Assembly (NCBI RefSeq): GCF_032362555.1
Contig: NC_083523.1
Coordinates: forward strand, 4,563,501-4,627,500
Source: Amyelois transitella
Taxonomy: Eukaryota; Arthropoda; Insecta; Lepidoptera; Pyralidae
Length of the DNA stretch: 64,000 nucleotides
Reading direction: 5' to 3'
The notes under the pieces are model-generated. The model had not been told where the DNA came from. It made no database searches and saw only the letters and a program-made list of their open reading frames with translations. Both the position numbers and the translations under genes were made by a program. Shown here in pieces: positions 42,760 through 54,200 of this stretch. Numbering within the stretch: position 1 is the first letter of the stretch; each line of letters starts with the position of its first letter.

Positions 42760-45598
42760 CTACCGATACTCGTCAGCATTTTCGAAAGCCACTTTAAAGC
42801 TGGGTACTCCCGCAGTTCCTGTATTTGTTAGTATAAAAAGGGAACCTGCTAGCGGCTCGTGGGATGAGAATTCCTGATCCATGTTCCTTCGGGAGGTGGT
42901 CACAATGAGCTGGTCCAAGTCGGGACCTGCCCAACCTACGGAACTCACGCCAGTAACTGGTAACTCATATAGTTCGATTATTCGCTTTGCGTTTGGATCG
43001 ACTCGTATAACCTAAAAAATACGGTGAGTAAACAATAGTTTTAAGAAGTCCTGGCTATAACTGGTAGATTCTGCGCGGAACGCTAGATAGACTGTACAAA
43101 AGTCTCATGCTATATTTACTAATTTATGTTCACAGAAAACATCGAGAATGATAAACAAAATTACATAGGTGCTGCTTATTTCAAAAGAAATCTCTTTCAG
43201 CAGACCCCAGAAAGGTGACATGATGGCAAGGGTGACAGGCGTGTACTACACACACGTGTGTGTGTAGTACCTACACGCCTGTCACACAACTATTTATACA
43301 CATACATAAATAAAATATAAAATACATAATGGAAATACCAAATAATAAACTTACATAAAATATATACAATAAGTTCCAAATTAGCAAGGCTTGGAGAGGT
43401 AATAATAATTTTTAATAATTCACATATCTCGGAAGGCAATGAGTTCCATCTAACGGCACATGCAGAGAAAAAGTTAGAGGAAGTGGCTGTACGACGTATT
43501 GGCAGTTTAAGCATGGTTCTACGATGGGACCTGCATGGAGTATCGACAGGACAAGCAAAGGTTGCGCAGGTATGAGGAGTAAGCAGGATTATAGAGAATA
43601 TTATGAAGAAGGCAAAGTATTCTCATATTTCTACGCAGACGAATGGGCAGCCAGTTCAGTTGCCTGCGAAACTTTCGAGACGTGATCATACTTCTCAAGG
43701 CCAAAAATGAATCAGATACACAAATTCTTTAAAATATTTTTCATATTTTTGTGGTAAAGTAAGTTATTTATAGACAACTCACCGACCCTCCAAACATCAA
43801 AGCCACCCAAAGCATTCCATCTTTATCTATAGTCATGCCATCGGGTGTAGCTTTTTCATATCCATATTCTGTAATGTCAAATATAGTGCGACGCTTGCCT
43901 GAAAACAAACAATTAAATAAAAAATAAAAAATTAAAGTAATAAATAAAACAATACTACATTCACATAACATACGTATAATCACGTCTTCCTCCCTTACGG
44001 AGTAGACAGCAAACAGTCTCGCAAATACTGAAAGGCCACATTCAACCGTATACCTTTTAATGATGGAATTGAAATTCAAAAAAGTAGTCCTAGGTTGCTA
44101 GCCCATCGCCTAAAAGAAGAACCCCAAGTTTATTAGCCTTTTCCTTGATTGACTTTTACTATGCACGGGAAGATAATCAGCTGACACATACTTCGTTTTT
44201 CTTTTCTATGAGACTAGGATGGAAGGATGAATTATTAGAAACTTACTTATATGACCCCTTTCCAAGTCAAAGTCGAAGGCCTCAATCTTCTTAGTTGCCG
44301 AGTCTATATAGTATAGTACGGAGTTGTTCAGTGACCACGCCAGGGCGTTGGAGATGGAGACGGGCTTCAGAACCACGTGCGGGAAGAAGTCTGGCTGCTC
44401 GAACTTGTACAGGGCGCCGTTGTCGGGCACCACCATATTCCCAGATTGTGCTCCCTTGGTACCTTTTAATAAAATCAGTTAGCTTTAAGAAATACAATAT
44501 TACTCAATTTCGGGCGGTAATCAACGCCATGTTGGGCCCTCATCCTTATGTATCAGTAGATCGACACCATACATGTTACCTCACTTACATGAGGCCTCTT
44601 TGCACTCGGATGGCGGTTTCGTCTTAGCCTTCTAGGGATTATTACCAAATATGCAATTATTTTATGATTTTATGTATGTTATGTATGCAAGTATTACTGA
44701 ATTACCAGCCCACAGTCTACCGAGCGCGTCCGCCTTTCCCTCATTGAGTGTGTTGTCAGGTTGCCCCTGGTCCACCAGTGTTACGAGTCGCAGCCCAGCG
44801 CTACCTTCGACTTCCCAGTCAAGAAGATATAACTCTGATTTGACGCCAAGCAGAACTCTGTTACTATTCTGGATCGGTACGATAAAATTAACTTCGCCAT
44901 AGTCTGTAAACAAGAAGAAATTTTGAGGAAGGCAAAGATATAAAGATAAGGGCTGATCTCAGTCTAAGAAGACAAGGGATTTTTTACACTATGAAGCTGT
45001 AATATATGCTCTATGAGTTTGTAAAAAATTGTAAATATTGTCTGCACGTACGTTAGTATAGAAGAAAGTTGATGTTTGCACACTACGCTAAAAAAACCTT
45101 GAGCTTTGAAGAATAGGCCTTAAAATCTTACCGATATGCCGTTTAATTTGTTTTCCAGTGTTCCAGTCAAGAGCATGCACGTTTTGGTTGAGTGCATCCA
45201 CCCAGTACAGCAAGTTAAGGTCCGGGTCACACACCGGACTCGTTGCGTGTTTGTATGTCACATTTGTGTACGAAAAAGTAGCATAGTTTACAGACGGAAT
45301 AACTTCTATTGGTTTATTTGACTCCTGTCGTCTATGACTTCTAATTCTACTTAAAATCGAAGGATATTTCTGAAAAAAGTTCCTGTTGTAAGTGAGAGTA
45401 GTCGCAATAAGTACGTTATTTTTACTATCGGACTTTACAACAACTACAAAAATTTGACAGAAATTCTGATTCTTTAATGACCACAGCTAATTTGCAAATA
45501 ATCAAATTCAAACTCACTTTTCTTCTTATATGACATGTCACGCCTAATAAATGAACTGAAAGAACCAACACAAATATAAAAACATATTTCCCGAACAT
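42760..45598 (-). CDS. Secreted SMP-30/regucalcin-like protein 1 (altered metal site)
   Basis: SMP-30 family proteins are six-bladed beta-propellers that hydrolyse lactones with a divalent metal; firefly luciferin-regenerating enzyme belongs here. Six exons in phase, 45518-45598, 45132-45369, 44706-44903, 44247-44462, 43783-43898 and 42760-43011, give 366 residues. A signal peptide opens the protein (MFGKYVFIFVLVLSVHLLG). Three of four metal ligands stand: Asn in NTLNEGKADALGRLWAG, Asn in SISNALAWSL and Asp in TPDGMTIDKDG. The first ligand, Glu of the usual GESPVWD motif, is replaced: here the sequence is HATSPVCDPDL, with Thr at about residue 70. The family's lactonase activity is therefore doubtful. 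It carries about 40 extra residues before the propeller. The neighbour at 46.1-49.9 kb is its tandem paralogue with nearly the same exon sizes. Confidence 0.88.
43232..43284. repeat. Loopless palindrome around (CA)n/(TG)n
   Basis: GTGACAGGCGTGTACTACAC on the left mirrors GTACCTACACGCCTGTCAC on the right, with a small bulge and an ACACACGTGTGT centre. It abuts the 3' end of a LINE fragment in an SMP-30 intron. Confidence 0.75.
43290..43704 (-). mobile_element. LINE fragment, reverse transcriptase C-terminal end
   Basis: The minus strand reads RRQLNWLPIRLRRNMRIL, LLHNILYNPAYSSYLRNL and, after a frame change near 43,516, RRTATSSNFFSACAVRWN then SLPSEI. The 'WLPI' and 'WNSLP' motifs are typical of the C-terminal part of CR1/Jockey-type non-LTR reverse transcriptases. 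It is a short dead 3' fragment in an SMP-30 intron. Confidence 0.75.
43975..44190 (+). repeat. Dispersed SINE-like repeat R1
   Basis: ATAATCACGTCTTCCTCCCT, GAGTAGACAGCAAACAGTCT, AGGTTGCTAGCCCATCGCCT and AAAAGAAGAACCCCAAGTTT follow one another. This is the fullest copy of the family seen here. Confidence 0.65.
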
Positions 45599-46126
45599 TT
45601 TATACTTGAGAAATTGCAAATTTGTCTACGTATTATTTAGTACATTCCACTTGTATTTATAACCTCGGCTTCAATTAGTCTTCGTTATTACCATGCATAC
45701 GTGAAACAAATTGGGGTTAGCTGAATTTGTAGGTATATCAGTATGTCCTAGTTTTATCGAGTGAGCTTAAGTTTGGAAATGACGCTGATAAAAATAGCCA
45801 CAGTGCATCGTTATGACGTATTATTTCATTTATTTATAAAAAAGAGTTAGTTAAAAATTTAGATATCAATTTATTTATACCTAAATTAAGAAAAAAAAAT
45901 ACAAATAATTTTCCTCGTACGTTTACGTCGATTAATTTAATTACCTAAGACTTGGAAAACAAACGTATAAATAAATATATAACAATACCATGTAATTTTA
46001 TTACAGACTTAAAATAATTTTCCTAAGATTATATTTTACGTCTTAAAATAATTACAATAAATAAAATAATCAGAACTGTAAATAGCCGATTGGATAGCTT
46101 TAGAAGTGTCGCCTTTAGATCGTAAT
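45599..46126. other. Intergenic between the two SMP-30 genes
   Basis: About 530 AT-rich bases separate the start of gene 1 from the stop of gene 2. They must contain the gene 1 promoter and the gene 2 3' UTR. Nothing else seen. Confidence 0.6.
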
Positions 46127-49100
46127 TCAATATTCGTTAGCATCATTGAATTTAAAATAATTTGGCGGGACGCCGCGCCTCCCCGTGCCGTGTATAGTGA
46201 ACAGGGCTCCTGCGAAGGGCTCGTGCGCGACCGCGGGGCTCTTTCCCGTCGTGATGAACAACTCGTCCAGTTCGGGACCGCCCCACTGGAGTGACGTCGT
46301 CCGGGATACAGGGAGTTTGTATTTGGAGATCACAGTTTGGCGGTCAGGATCTATGTGAAGAACCTGCAAATTACTGGCTACTTTAATTTAAAGTTTGGCT
46401 AGAAAAGCTCATACTTAGGAATTTGTATGGACTTGGCACTGGTTTTCTATTATGTTATTGCTATTTTTTTAACATAGTGTGTTTTACTAAATCCTAAGCA
46501 CCAGTGAAACAGTGATTTTTCACCCTAGTTTAGGAATTAAGCACACACTATATTTTTGCATTTTATTATTATAAGTTACTTATAATAAATTGTTATAAAT
46601 AGTTATGCATATTGGAAGATGATTTTATTATTATTTATTATTAACAATAAAGTATGTTCATACGTAAGGTGCGAACATAAATTATGCACTTTGTTAATAT
46701 TCCGTCTGTGTCAGTAACCATGTTGACGATTTTTAGCAGAATAATATATAACTTGTAGAAGTCTTTATTTATTTATTTAAACTAACATTCATTCATTTAT
46801 ATGATCACGTCTACATCCCTTGCGGGGTAGACAGAGCCAGCAGTCTTGACAGACTGACAAGCCACGTTTAGCTCTTAACAGCTAAATATATGTTTTGAAT
46901 AAATTTGTTTTTTGAATAAAATGAACTTCATATAACTTAAAAATAATATGAATTAATTGTTTCGTTTTTTCACAGTATTAATATTTTGTTATACATATAA
47001 TTCTTAATGAACATTGTTTTCAAAATTTTGTATGTAATGCTTTTATTTAATTTTTTTTTTGATAAATTAGTAAAAGAGACCGCAAAATAAACGACAGCTG
47101 ATGCGCAATGAAACGTCGTAAGAAACCGAACGCTCTGTCCCACTCGCTCCAGTTACTACATATACTCCGCACTTTTGCATCTTTGGCTCACTCCAATGCG
47201 TCTGGCAGGATAATAGAACCTTCAAAAATGTCTGGCTACTACAGAAACGTTGTCTGAATAATTCCCCAAAAAATATGTATTAAATTCAGATTTTACAAAA
47301 TGACGTAAGTAGAGTTACGAAATATTATAGTCTAGGGGTGTCTGGCAAGGGGTTGCAACCATAGTAGGTGTCTGGCAATGAGTAACGCGAGTTTGTGTAT
47401 TATTACGGATAAAATATCAAAAATTGAGCTTTACAAATTAATGAATTTCAGGTTGAAAAAAGTATACCTTTATTACCTGCTACCTGCCAAAGCAACCACT
47501 GCCTGAGTATCATAGGTGGGGATCGTTCCTACCTGTACTAGAGGCATATTTACAGAAACTTTCAGCTTTTACAAAATAAGGTATGTCTGGCGTTCACGGG
47601 CTCTTGGACTAGAACCTTTTTTGCAGACTTATCGATTACAACGCGCCATCGCAATTTTCTTTTTATATATACTAAACGGTTTTTTAAAATACTAACCGTT
47701 CCTGCGAACATGACGGCGACCCACAGATCTCCCTGGTCATCGATGGTCATGCCGTCCGGAATGGCTGGGTCCTCGAAACCGTGCTCTGTTATGTCTATTA
47801 TTGTACGTTGTTTGCCTAAATTAAAAGGAAAATTATTGTTTCTTCTATATTTGAACTTGCATTTTTTTTAATATTATTCGCAATATATGTATGTTTTTGT
47901 TACCTACTTGTTTATATAGTATTTCAAGCAACTAAGAACTAAAGTTTATTTTTCTTCTTCAATTTCGACTGAATATCTCTCATCCATACAATTAAATCGT
48001 CATCCGTCTGACGTTTGGGCCCACATTTGATCACGGTCCAAGAGCGGAAAAGTCCAATAATTAGGTACGCGATCGATATCAAATGCTCAATGCAATCAAC
48101 AAGTAATCATAATTTTGTTTCTTAAATAATTGGTCTTAATCGCTAACACGATAAAGATTTTAATTTTTTTATGGCTCTTAAGATGTAAACTGATCTAAGG
48201 GGTAAAGATCGGAATTTTTTACTTACTCAGTTCTTCTTTTCGGGCGTCATAATCAAATGCCACAATTTTCTTAGTAGGCGAGTCTATATAGTAGAATACG
48301 GTGTCATTCAACGCCCAGACCAGTCCATTAGAGATAGTCACCGGGCGCAGTTGGACACGGGGGTGGGACAGCGACTCTTGGTTAAAGCTGTAGAAGGTAG
48401 CCTTGTCTGGAGCTACGACGTCGCCTGATTGAGGTCCTTTGGTCCCTAATAGTGTTAAATATTGGCCATGTTAGACATTGTTTTTTTTTTTTAATTTGAT
48501 AAATAAACAGTAAAACTTATTAACACAAGAACAAAAAAGCTAAATATGATAAAGTATAAAATATAAAAATATATCATAAAATATAAAAAAATAATAATAC
48601 TATGAAATATAATATAAATTGTAGATGTAGAAAGATGTAGTCTCTGCCTACCCCTCCAGGAAAGTGGCGTGATTTTATGTATGTAATATAAATTAAGGAA
48701 TAAAGCGCCCTGTTGACTTCTTATCACGCTACTGCTGCTTGTATTCGTCACTTGGCTTTCATACATATGGGTGAACTCACGGAATTCACCCAAGTTTATG
48801 TCCATGGTACTTACCAGCCCAGAACCTGCCATCGAGGTCTGGCTTCCCGTCGTTGATGACGTTGTCGGGCAGGCCGTGGTCCACGGTGGCCAGAAGACGC
48901 AGCGCCGCGTCCCCGGGCACGTCCCAGTCCAGCAAGAACAGGGACGATCGCACGGCCACCAGCAGACGAGAGCTCTCTGCTACCAGCGATACCACGTTCA
49001 CTTGCCCATAACCTTAGAAGGTAACTTCATATTATCACGTAAAATAAGTCTCTGTATAGGTATGTTAATTATTTCTGTGTGGTCTTAATTGCATCCTTAG

Positions 49101-49871
49101 TCGTTGGGTTCCGTTAGGTTCAATTAAATACCTTCATGCTACAATATGTGATTTACTTAGACCTTTGCAATTATTTTAGGGTTAAATCCCAATTTAATAA
49201 TAAACTATCACGCTAAGTTTCATGTTATTAACCAAAGATACTTGTAGTTAATACTCACGCTCTGGGATAACTTACCTATATGTTTTGTGTGAATTTTCCC
49301 CGATGCATAGTCTAATCGATGCACGTTTTGCTCATGAACGTCCACAAACAACAACGTATTACTCTTCGGGTCCCAGACGGGACTCTCACCATGGGTGAAC
49401 AGCGCTGGCTCACTTGGGTAATTCTCTAATGACACCTAAGCACATTTTCTGAAGGATGAGTTTGAAAGTTAACGTAGCTACATAAGCAGTAGGTAGTATT
49501 TACTTTTAAATATTTGTAGTTTATAGAAAATAAATTTTTTAAGTGGAATAATATAATTAAGGAATCTATAACCAGAATAAAATGAGAGATGAGTTTGAAA
49601 TTTATCTATAGTATACACCTAGTAGTATTTACTATTACGGTATGGAGTATAGAATTTATAATTTATTATAGGTAAAAAATTATAAGAATATTATTACTTA
49701 CAGTCTTTCTCAATTAAACTCACTTTTAATACCCACAAAATGAAAATAAAGTAAAACACAAAAACTTACCATTGATATCCTATAATTTTCATTACCACTC
49801 TTCTTATGTTTTTTCCTATTAGCTTGGGTTGCACTACTCAAACACAATAAAATTATAACACAATTTATCAT
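46127..49871 (-). CDS. Secreted SMP-30/regucalcin-like lactonase 2
   Basis: Six exons in phase, 49770-49871, 49276-49435, 48815-49012, 48227-48445, 47697-47815 and 46127-46363, give 344 residues. A signal peptide (MINCVIILLCLSSATQA) implies secretion, unlike cytosolic vertebrate regucalcin. All four metal-site motifs are present: Glu in HGESPVWDP (about residue 51), Asn in NVINDGKPDLDGRFWAG, Asn in VTISNGLVWAL and Asp in IPDGMTIDDQG. An active divalent-metal hydrolase of the gluconolactonase type is therefore likely, though the substrate is unknown. Exon sizes closely match gene 1 (the third exon is 198 bases in both), so the two arose by tandem duplication. A basic patch, NRKKHKKSG, follows the signal peptide. 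Confidence 0.9.
46798..46885 (+). repeat. Dispersed SINE-like repeat R1, fragment
   Basis: TGATCACGTCTACATCCCTT, GGGGTAGACAGAGCCAGCAG and TCTTGACAGACTGACAAGCC match the head of the copy at 43.98 kb. It lies in the last intron of SMP-30 gene 2. Confidence 0.55.
48635..48685 (-). repeat. Short dispersed repeat (TAAAATCACGCC head)
   Basis: AGTCTCTGCCTACCCCTCCA followed by a TGGCGTGATTTTATGTATGT tail is the reverse complement of the pieces at 22.67 and 56.25 kb. Confidence 0.5.
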
Positions 49872-51273
49872 GATTCCGGAATGACAACAAAAGCAGTACT
49901 AAACGCTATCAGATTCATTTGTAGTCAAAATAAAACAAAGTTGTCGCGTCGTTTTACCGGACGGAGTCGTATTGTTTTGGTATAAAATAAAATTTAAAAA
50001 AATTGCTATTACGCGGAAGGGAAACAAAGGGAAAATAGACGAATGAAATCTCGTATGTGGCATAGATTTTGCAAATATTATCACAAGTTGTATAGGAGCG
50101 TTTCAAAAAGTTACCAGTGCGAGAGTTGGCGAATTTTTGTTTCTTAAATTTAATAGATATATTGCCTGTGTGTTGGGTTACAAGGGTTTTAATAAAAACA
50201 CGAAATACATTAGTTTTATGTACTATTTTATTACATAACTTATCGTTACGACAAATAATTATTTTCTACAATACAAACTTATATTAAGTTAAAATTACTT
50301 AAGATAGCTATTTAAAATCTATAACATCCTTTCCACATACATTCGTGAGAATAAAGATCTTTTGTCGGTAAATACATAAAATATTTGTGAATTCGTTTTG
50401 ATTGCTACTCTTAGTAATGGTGTCATATGATACCAAGAATATAAAAGCAGTCTTAAAATTTTTGAGAATTACAGTAATCATGACTTTGTCGTTCATATTA
50501 AATTTTCATCACATTATTCTTCATCAAAATTTAGATCATCGAAATATAAATTTTAAATCGAACAGAACCTTAGATATATATTTTAGATGAAGAAATGAGT
50601 GTAGTAAACATTTATGCTAATTAGGTTATTAAAGAGCATAACTTTACACAATTTGGAAATTTCATAATTTTAATAACAATGTTATTAACTTTCTAATAAT
50701 TTTGATGAATAATGGAAATTGGGCTGCATTAACACGGTCGGACAATTAAACAAACAGTCTTGTCATAAAACAAATCTGCACCTCGATCAAATTTTAACAA
50801 ACCAGAAATAAATTTTAAGAATGATAAGTTATGTCGAGAAATTGGAAATTGTTAAATTGATTAACTCTATCAATTTAACTTGCGTGTATATTTTAGCGAT
50901 AAAAGTATATTTATCAAGGGGATTGGTTCAGATTGATCGTTTGAATGGATCTAGATGGGTGTTTATTCGTAAAATGGTTTTCTCTATAGTATTACATATA
51001 ATTTGTAAAAACACATATTTATGCACAATACATAAAGTGACAAATTTTCTACGAAGTTTGCGTATGTGATTCATTTCTGTTATTATATACGATTTCCGCA
51101 GGTAGCGCAGAAAATGATCTACAAGTCAGATAGGTTTTCCCCACACACCATTATTTATGAATTTTATAGTACGTACATTTGTCCATGGATAGATTCCACA
51201 GACAAATGTATGTCCGGAAGAATCAAGTAGCGGCCCCGTCTCTGTGTGGAGAGGCCTAGGAGAGTATGTGTGG
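49872..51273. other. Intergenic, SMP-30 gene 2 to moira
   Basis: 1.4 kb of AT-rich DNA. No gene or identifiable repeat seen. It contains the moira 3' UTR at the right and the SMP-30 gene 2 promoter at the left. Confidence 0.55.
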
Positions 51274-54200
51274 CTAAGCGTGCGCGGCGTGCGCGGAGTG
51301 CGCGGAGTGCGCGGCGGGCAGCGCGGGCTCGGGCGCGGGCGCGGGCGCGTCCGCCGCGGCCGCCGGCGCCGCGCCGCTCTCCGCCTGCAGTCTGGCCGGA
51401 CAAATTGTTTGCTCAACTTTTTGTTTTCATCCGGGCATTTTATTACACTCGATATAAACCCAATTATTAAGACTAGATTTAATCAATATGATGAAAACGA
51501 GTGTAAGAAACTGACAATTTACATATGTTTTGAATGTTTAGTCGACAAATATTAAATCGATCTGCAAACTGCTTGTTGCTTAGAGCAGGTTGAAATTTTC
51601 GACAATATTTATATTTATTCAATTTCAAAGTTAAAAGTATGCGTCAGATATTCATCAAAGTGTTTTTTTTTAATAAATTATACCAATTATTGATATACTA
51701 TAACTTATAAACGTTTTAATCACCTCTGATGCGCTTGATGCCTCGCCCTGAACTCGGCCGCTTTGAGCTGCTCCAGGTGGAACTGTTGTCGCTCCTGGAT
51801 CAGCTGTTGTCGCTGATATTCTAGACCTATATACATAATAAGTATAATTAACTGTTACAAGTAAAAAAAATATATATTTACGTTCATCGCAATTTTTATA
51901 ATTTCTTTAATATTTCATAGTATATAAGAACAAGTTTTTATATTCACGTTTCTACAAAAAAATTGCTTTAAAATGTGAAGGAATGCCAATTTCTTAGGTT
52001 TTTTACAACACTGTCATCCAGCGCAAATCGGTTGTTCATTCAGATATTTACTGTAACACATAACATAGAAGTCGCTTATTTTTGTAGAAGGTACCTTTTA
52101 TTATAAACTGTAGCCTCTTCACCAACAAAGCTTGTCTCACACAGCTCTAACTACATCGTATTACCTTCTCTCTCCCGCTCCATGGTGGCCTCTAGCTCCT
52201 CGAAGTGGCGCAGCTTGATCTCTAACTTCTTCATCTGCGTCTCCACCAGCAGGGCCACCAGAGACTTGATCTTCCTCTCCTCGACGCCGGCCAGATGTTT
52301 GGCCTTCACCGCCGCAGCTGCGAGGGCAGCCGCTGCTGCTGATTGTAGTTTGGCGTCCACGGTGGCTGGTGGTTCTGTTAAAAATAAGACACAAATTTAA
52401 AATGCTTATCTATAGAATAAAATGTTTAATGATAGTAAAAGCGTTTTTATAGTAATGAATGAATTGTTACCGTCAGTGTGGTCGGCGGGCGGTTCCTCTT
52501 TCTCATTGGCGGCAGTGGCGGGCTCGGCGGGTTCTTCCTTCACTTTCTGTGCAGGCTCGCTCTCCTCTACATCCATCGCTTCTGTCTTCACTTCCGCACC
52601 TTCTTTCTTTTCCGCTGGTCAGCATAATTGGAGTCATTATTTAATTATAAAATATACATGTTTCTATTCATTATCGATAATGTTTTCAAGGCAAATCTCT
52701 TGTAAAAAAATCTATGTTATTAGAACATTTAGGAAATTTCGTTACCAGGAATAAGACTTAACAAGTTAACATGCATTTTCTTGTCTCTAGCTCTGACCCT
52801 GCAAATAATAGTATCGGTCAGGTCAGGTCAGGTAACGGAAAACATGGTGGAAAATCAACCAGCTAAAATGTCTTGTACTAAATATTCATCTAAAACTCTA
52901 TATGTCGCAAACCCAATCTATATTTTATTTAAAAAATTGCCAGTAGCAGTAGCAGTAGCAGTGGCAGTAGCAACCTTTCTCCTGCGGCGGCGCGGTGCCG
53001 GCGATGCCGGTGGCGGCGAGCGCGGCGGCGGCGCCGTGCTCGGCCGCCGCCTTCACGTGCGCCTCCATCATCGCCGCCGGCACCTCGTCCTGGGGGACAA
53101 TCCACATATAAATACGTTTCTTTTTTTAAACAAGAGATGGTCAAAAACAAACATTTGTAGCAGACGATTTTTAAATTATTCACCGGAGAAAACTACAATT
53201 ATTATAATGTTATTTTGCCAAATTTATATCCTCAAACTTGATCACGATAAACAAAGAGTTTTTAGGTCTAAGAAATCAAGAGCCACATTAACACCTACCT
53301 TTATAGCAGAAAACTCGTCCATAGCTGCCCTAGTGGCCTTGGAAGCGATCCTTGGATCGACCACCGAGGCAAGGAACGCGACCGTGCTCATCACGGGGTT
53401 GCCGGTCTTGCTGAACGGAATCGGCTGGTATGCCAGTGGACCCAGGACTCCACCTATTGGAGATACAAAATTATTAAAAGATACAAGACTGACTACAGAC
53501 AAAAAGTATATAGTAATAGATGTTAGTGAATAGTTAATTTGTTGTATAGGTTCATAGCAATGTGTTTTGAACTCCTAGAGAGAGAAGTCTCGATACAATT
53601 ATCTACACTCGTATTTGGGGGTTTGATGGTTTGAGCCACACATCTGCAAGATCAACTATCTAATCCCAAAAGAAAGATAACTGTCTTACAACTATAACAT
53701 ACCTGAGCTGCTATCTTGCAAGTATGGCTCCTCAATGGGCAGTCTGAGGAAGTGTAGGATGCACTCGTCCTGTGTCCTGGTGCCCACGTGAGCCGCCACT
53801 CTGTTCCAGTCGTCGCGATGTAGTTCCAGCCCCTCTAGCAACAAGAGCGTCTCTTGCTCTGTCCACTCGCGACCGCGACCGCCGGCGTTGCGATACTGGG
53901 AACAGAATTATTACATCAATACAAGAACATACATGCTTATCGACATGGGATTTCAAACCGTAGCAATTTCGTGAAAGTGTTGTCTGATACAATTGATTTG
54001 GATTAATCTGGAAAAATAAAATCCATTTGGCACACTACAGGATTGATTGGAGAAACATTGCTGTTATCCATCCCTGCATACTTCTTTCCTTTTCTCCACA
54101 TGAATCATAATCTACATTCAAGGTCATCGGTTTAGGGTACCCTAACGCTTTTCAGGAGGCGCCCGATTTGATCAAGGTATGATAATCTAGGCCTTCACAT

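Noticed and set aside
50821-51069. 82-codon open frame upstream of the moira 3' end
   Set aside because: Composition follows the AT-rich background and no motif is seen.
52781-53533. 250-codon plus-strand open frame
   Set aside because: It lies antisense across moira exons 15 and 16 and the CAGTAG repeat. The minus-strand exons have clear SMARCC homology and splice sites, so the plus frame is a by-product.
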